Shown here piece after piece: positions 52,246-54,012 of a stretch of 54,012 nt of DNA. The position numbers were made by a program, and so were the translations under genes. Origin of the DNA: Rhodospirillaceae bacterium (lineage in GTDB: Bacteria > Pseudomonadota > Gammaproteobacteria > Steroidobacterales > Rariloculaceae). The stretch lies in assembly GCA_024638465.1 (NCBI GenBank), contig JAHEKF010000013.1, forward strand, positions 1 to 54,012. The letters are read 5' to 3'. The notes beneath the pieces were generated by a model. It worked only from the letters and a program-made list of their open reading frames with translations, was not told the origin of the DNA and did not search any database. The stretch's first letter is position 1. Every line of letters starts with the position of its first letter.

Positions 52246-52881
52246 GTGCGGCCGTACCTTTCGAGATCGCCACGTGGAGCGGCCACCGCGCGGGTTGAAA
52301 TCGATGCGCCCGCGACGATCAACGCTCCGCTGCTCGGATCGTTATTCCGGATGCTCGAAGAAGAGCAGGATCGGCGTTGGGTCGTTCTGGATCTCGGTGC
52401 AGCGCGCCCTCAAACCATAAAATTGCTGGGCCGGTACCGCTGCCGGCTAGACATTGCCAACCTCGAGGAAGGTATCGAGACTTTAGCAACAGCGAGTGAT
52501 TCGACGGAAACGACCGATACCGTTCAATCGCTGTTGCCAAGCTGCGGCCCGGAGAAAACCGATATCACCTTCTGTTGGGACTTTCTGAACTACTTCGAGC
52601 GGGATGCGCTCACGTCGTTGATGGCAAGCATCGCAGCGCGCAGCCGCCCCGGCGCATTCGTGCATGCGCTGATTGTCTATTCCGAAAACCTGATGAATGA
52701 CCAGCCTGGAAAATTCGTACCTGTTGATGAAGGGTGCCTGTTGAACGAGGCGAAATCCGCACCTTCCATCGTTGCTCCTCGCTACTCTACCGAGGACATG
52801 AACCTGTGCCTGCCCGAATTTTCTATAGAGCGAGCGCGATTGCTGAGCAACGGCATGCAGGAATATCTGTTTCGACGTTAA
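52246..52881 (+). CDS. Methyltransferase-like protein of unknown function
   Basis: The 211-residue frame (GTG start) follows the bactofilin gene closely. It has a class I methyltransferase-like core: RWVVLDLGAARPQTIKLLG (motif I region, though GxGxG is replaced by DLGAARP), YRCRLDIANLEEGI, TDITFCWDFLNYFERDALTSL, MASIAARSRPGAFVHALIVY. The altered glycine-rich loop makes SAM binding uncertain. No export signal. Coupling to a bactofilin gene hints at a cell-shape or envelope role, but this is inference. Confidence 0.7.
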   Translation: MRPYLSRSPRGAATARVEIDAPATINAPLLGSLFRMLEEEQDRRWVVLDLGAARPQTIKLLGRYRCRLDIANLEEGIETLATASDSTETTDTVQSLLPSCGPEKTDITFCWDFLNYFERDALTSLMASIAARSRPGAFVHALIVYSENLMNDQPGKFVPVDEGCLLNEAKSAPSIVAPRYSTEDMNLCLPEFSIERARLLSNGMQEYLFRR

Positions 52882-53009
52882 GCCAAGCGCCGGACTGAAT
52901 CTCCCACCATTTGCGATTCACTGTTGGCGCGTTATTCGACCCGGGATCGAAGAGTCCGCTCCGCTGAGGACTTAAAGGTCGGTCGAGCGGTTGTAGCTCG
53001 TGTGCAGGC

Positions 53010-54011
53010 CTAATCTGTTGGAGCGAGTTCGCAACCGTAGGTCTGAATCTCCTCGCCCGGAACCCATACCCAACGCGCGCGCCGCACCGCCGGCTCGAGT
53101 AAGGTATTGGGATCCGTGATCGTGATCTGATAGTCGAGAACCTCGTCGTCGCCGCTCAGCGAGAACCGTTCTTCCGTCGCTATGGCGGCGCTTTGCGGCG
53201 TACCGATCTCGTCGAAGTAAGGCCAGTCAATCCCGGCCGTCGTAACGATCAAGGTGTCGTTTTCCCAGCGGCCGACGGAGTGACCGAGAGGTACGGGCCG
53301 CTGCTGCAGAACCTCACCCTCGCCCGTCATGTGGATCGTTCGCGTGCTGTCCCACATCTCGAGACGCAATGCGATCGACTCGCCACGATCGACAAACTCG
53401 ACAGGAAACCGATTCTCCATGGCGAACGGCATGCCGCGCGGCGTGCAACTCAGTGCGGGGTCGTCGACAAGAGGATCGAAATTCTCACGAGCATCGATCG
53501 CCGCCTGGTTGAATGCAGGTTCGAACTCGCGAAGGCTCGGATCGTCATCGAAGCTCCACACACGAAAGATCCCACGCGCGCCCTGCGCGCTTGCTTGCGC
53601 CGATTCAGTATCGATATGCGAACCCGACGGGGACAGATCGTAGCCGAGCCTTCCGGCAAGCGACCTGAACATCGGTACGTCGCGGCCGTCCTCCATGTGG
53701 ATGACTGCGCCGACGATCTCGTTGTCTCGCAGCTTGGAGGGGAAGCCCGTAATAGCCACCTGGTCGCCAACACTGAAAGTGTCCGCATTGATCCCTTCAC
53801 GACGCAGAAGCACCGGACTGCCGGACTCGACGCGCCAGCTTACTGTTTCACCGTTCGGCCCGCTCGATTCAAGTTCGAATGCAATGTGCGGATTCGTCCA
53901 TCGAACGGACGTCAGCGTTCCATTTATCTCGAGCGGAGCTTCGAGGTCGAAAAACGCGTTCAGCGCATGGTGCGCGACAGCTTGACCACACAATATCGAT
54001 GCCCCGACAAA
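53010..54011 (-). CDS. DUF6152-type exported protein with C-terminal domain (5' end outside window)
   Basis: The minus-strand frame continues past the right edge of the window. The visible part begins within a signal peptide (FVGASILCGQAVA) and continues with a DUF6152-like domain: HHALNAFFDLEAPLEINGTL, RWTNPHIAFELESSG, WRVESGSPVLLRREGINADTFSVGDQV. The C-terminal 200 residues (LREFEPAFNQAAIDARENFDP, MPFAMENRFPVEFVDRGESIAL, WENDTLIVTTAGIDWPYFDEIG) form a second beta-rich part seen in related longer members. It shares its N-terminal domain with the short protein at 42497. The start codon lies outside the window; TTG 53993 is not a credible start. Confidence 0.8.
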   Translation of the reverse strand, partial: FVGASILCGQAVAHHALNAFFDLEAPLEINGTLTSVRWTNPHIAFELESSGPNGETVSWRVESGSPVLLRREGINADTFSVGDQVAITGFPSKLRDNEIVGAVIHMEDGRDVPMFRSLAGRLGYDLSPSGSHIDTESAQASAQGARGIFRVWSFDDDPSLREFEPAFNQAAIDARENFDPLVDDPALSCTPRGMPFAMENRFPVEFVDRGESIALRLEMWDSTRTIHMTGEGEVLQQRPVPLGHSVGRWENDTLIVTTAGIDWPYFDEIGTPQSAAIATEERFSLSGDDEVLDYQITITDPNTLLEPAVRRARWVWVPGEEIQTYGCELAPTD

Positions 54012-54012
54012 G

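Overview
The window reads as chromosomal DNA of a free-living, aerobic gammaproteobacterium. Evidence for this is the sigma-32 type factor, the histidine kinase / QseG-like lipoprotein / response regulator order known from Enterobacterales as glrK-qseG-glrR, a PaoABC-type periplasmic molybdoenzyme, MtgA, an AmiD-like amidase and many Tat or lipoprotein signals. Marine/soil lineages such as Woeseiaceae or Steroidobacterales would fit the DUF6152, DUF4159 and spondin-domain genes, but that placement is inference only. I see no phage, transposase, CRISPR array, rRNA or tRNA. Both ends cut a gene: a fumarylacetoacetate hydrolase family gene at the left and a DUF6152-type secreted protein at the right.

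Layout. 0.5-6.8 kb: copper detoxification (Cys/His-rich secreted protein, Cu+ P-type ATPase, Tat-exported multicopper oxidase, CopB outer-membrane protein, the last three overlapping) and an outer-membrane barrel protein. 6.8-11.1 kb: inorganic pyrophosphatase, an acetolactate-synthase-like ThDP enzyme and a photolyase of the iron-sulfur family that lacks most cluster ligands. 11.28-11.44 kb: a probable small RNA with its own promoter and intrinsic terminator. 11.4-20.1 kb: a stress region with a patatin, MarC, a small unknown protein, YfdX, an RpoH-type sigma factor, two unknown exported proteins, two HtrA proteases and an Hsp20. Seven sites in this region share the layout CTTGAAA, 13-15 bases, CCTAT/CCCAT, which is a sigma-32 type promoter. 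They precede almost every transcription unit here, including the sigma factor itself. This local, self-feeding heat-shock regulon is the most striking feature of the window.

20-26.8 kb: a MotA/MotB-like stator pair, an AmiD-like amidase lipoprotein, two tandem spondin-domain proteins and an OmpR/histidine-kinase pair. 26.8-31.5 kb: a five-gene minus-strand operon for a periplasmic PaoABC-type aldehyde oxidoreductase plus an unknown protein and a BON lipoprotein. 31.7-37.9 kb: DUF4159 protein, Tat amidohydrolase with a small monooxygenase, two possible 31-residue membrane peptides, an exported MDR oxidoreductase, a class C serine hydrolase and MtgA. 38-42.2 kb: a substrate-binding-like lipoprotein followed by a GGDEF-EAL protein, and a CBS-domain protein. 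42.5-48.7 kb: DUF6152 protein with a lipoprotein amidohydrolase, then the GlrK-QseG-GlrR-like system, whose regulator has lost the GAFTGA loop that contacts sigma-54, then a small EF-hand protein. 48.8-54 kb: an S9 peptidase, a bactofilin with a methyltransferase-like partner, and the second DUF6152 gene.

Taken together the window is dominated by envelope maintenance and stress defence: copper export and oxidation, periplasmic proteolysis and chaperoning under a heat-shock sigma factor, peptidoglycan enzymes, and three membrane signalling modules.
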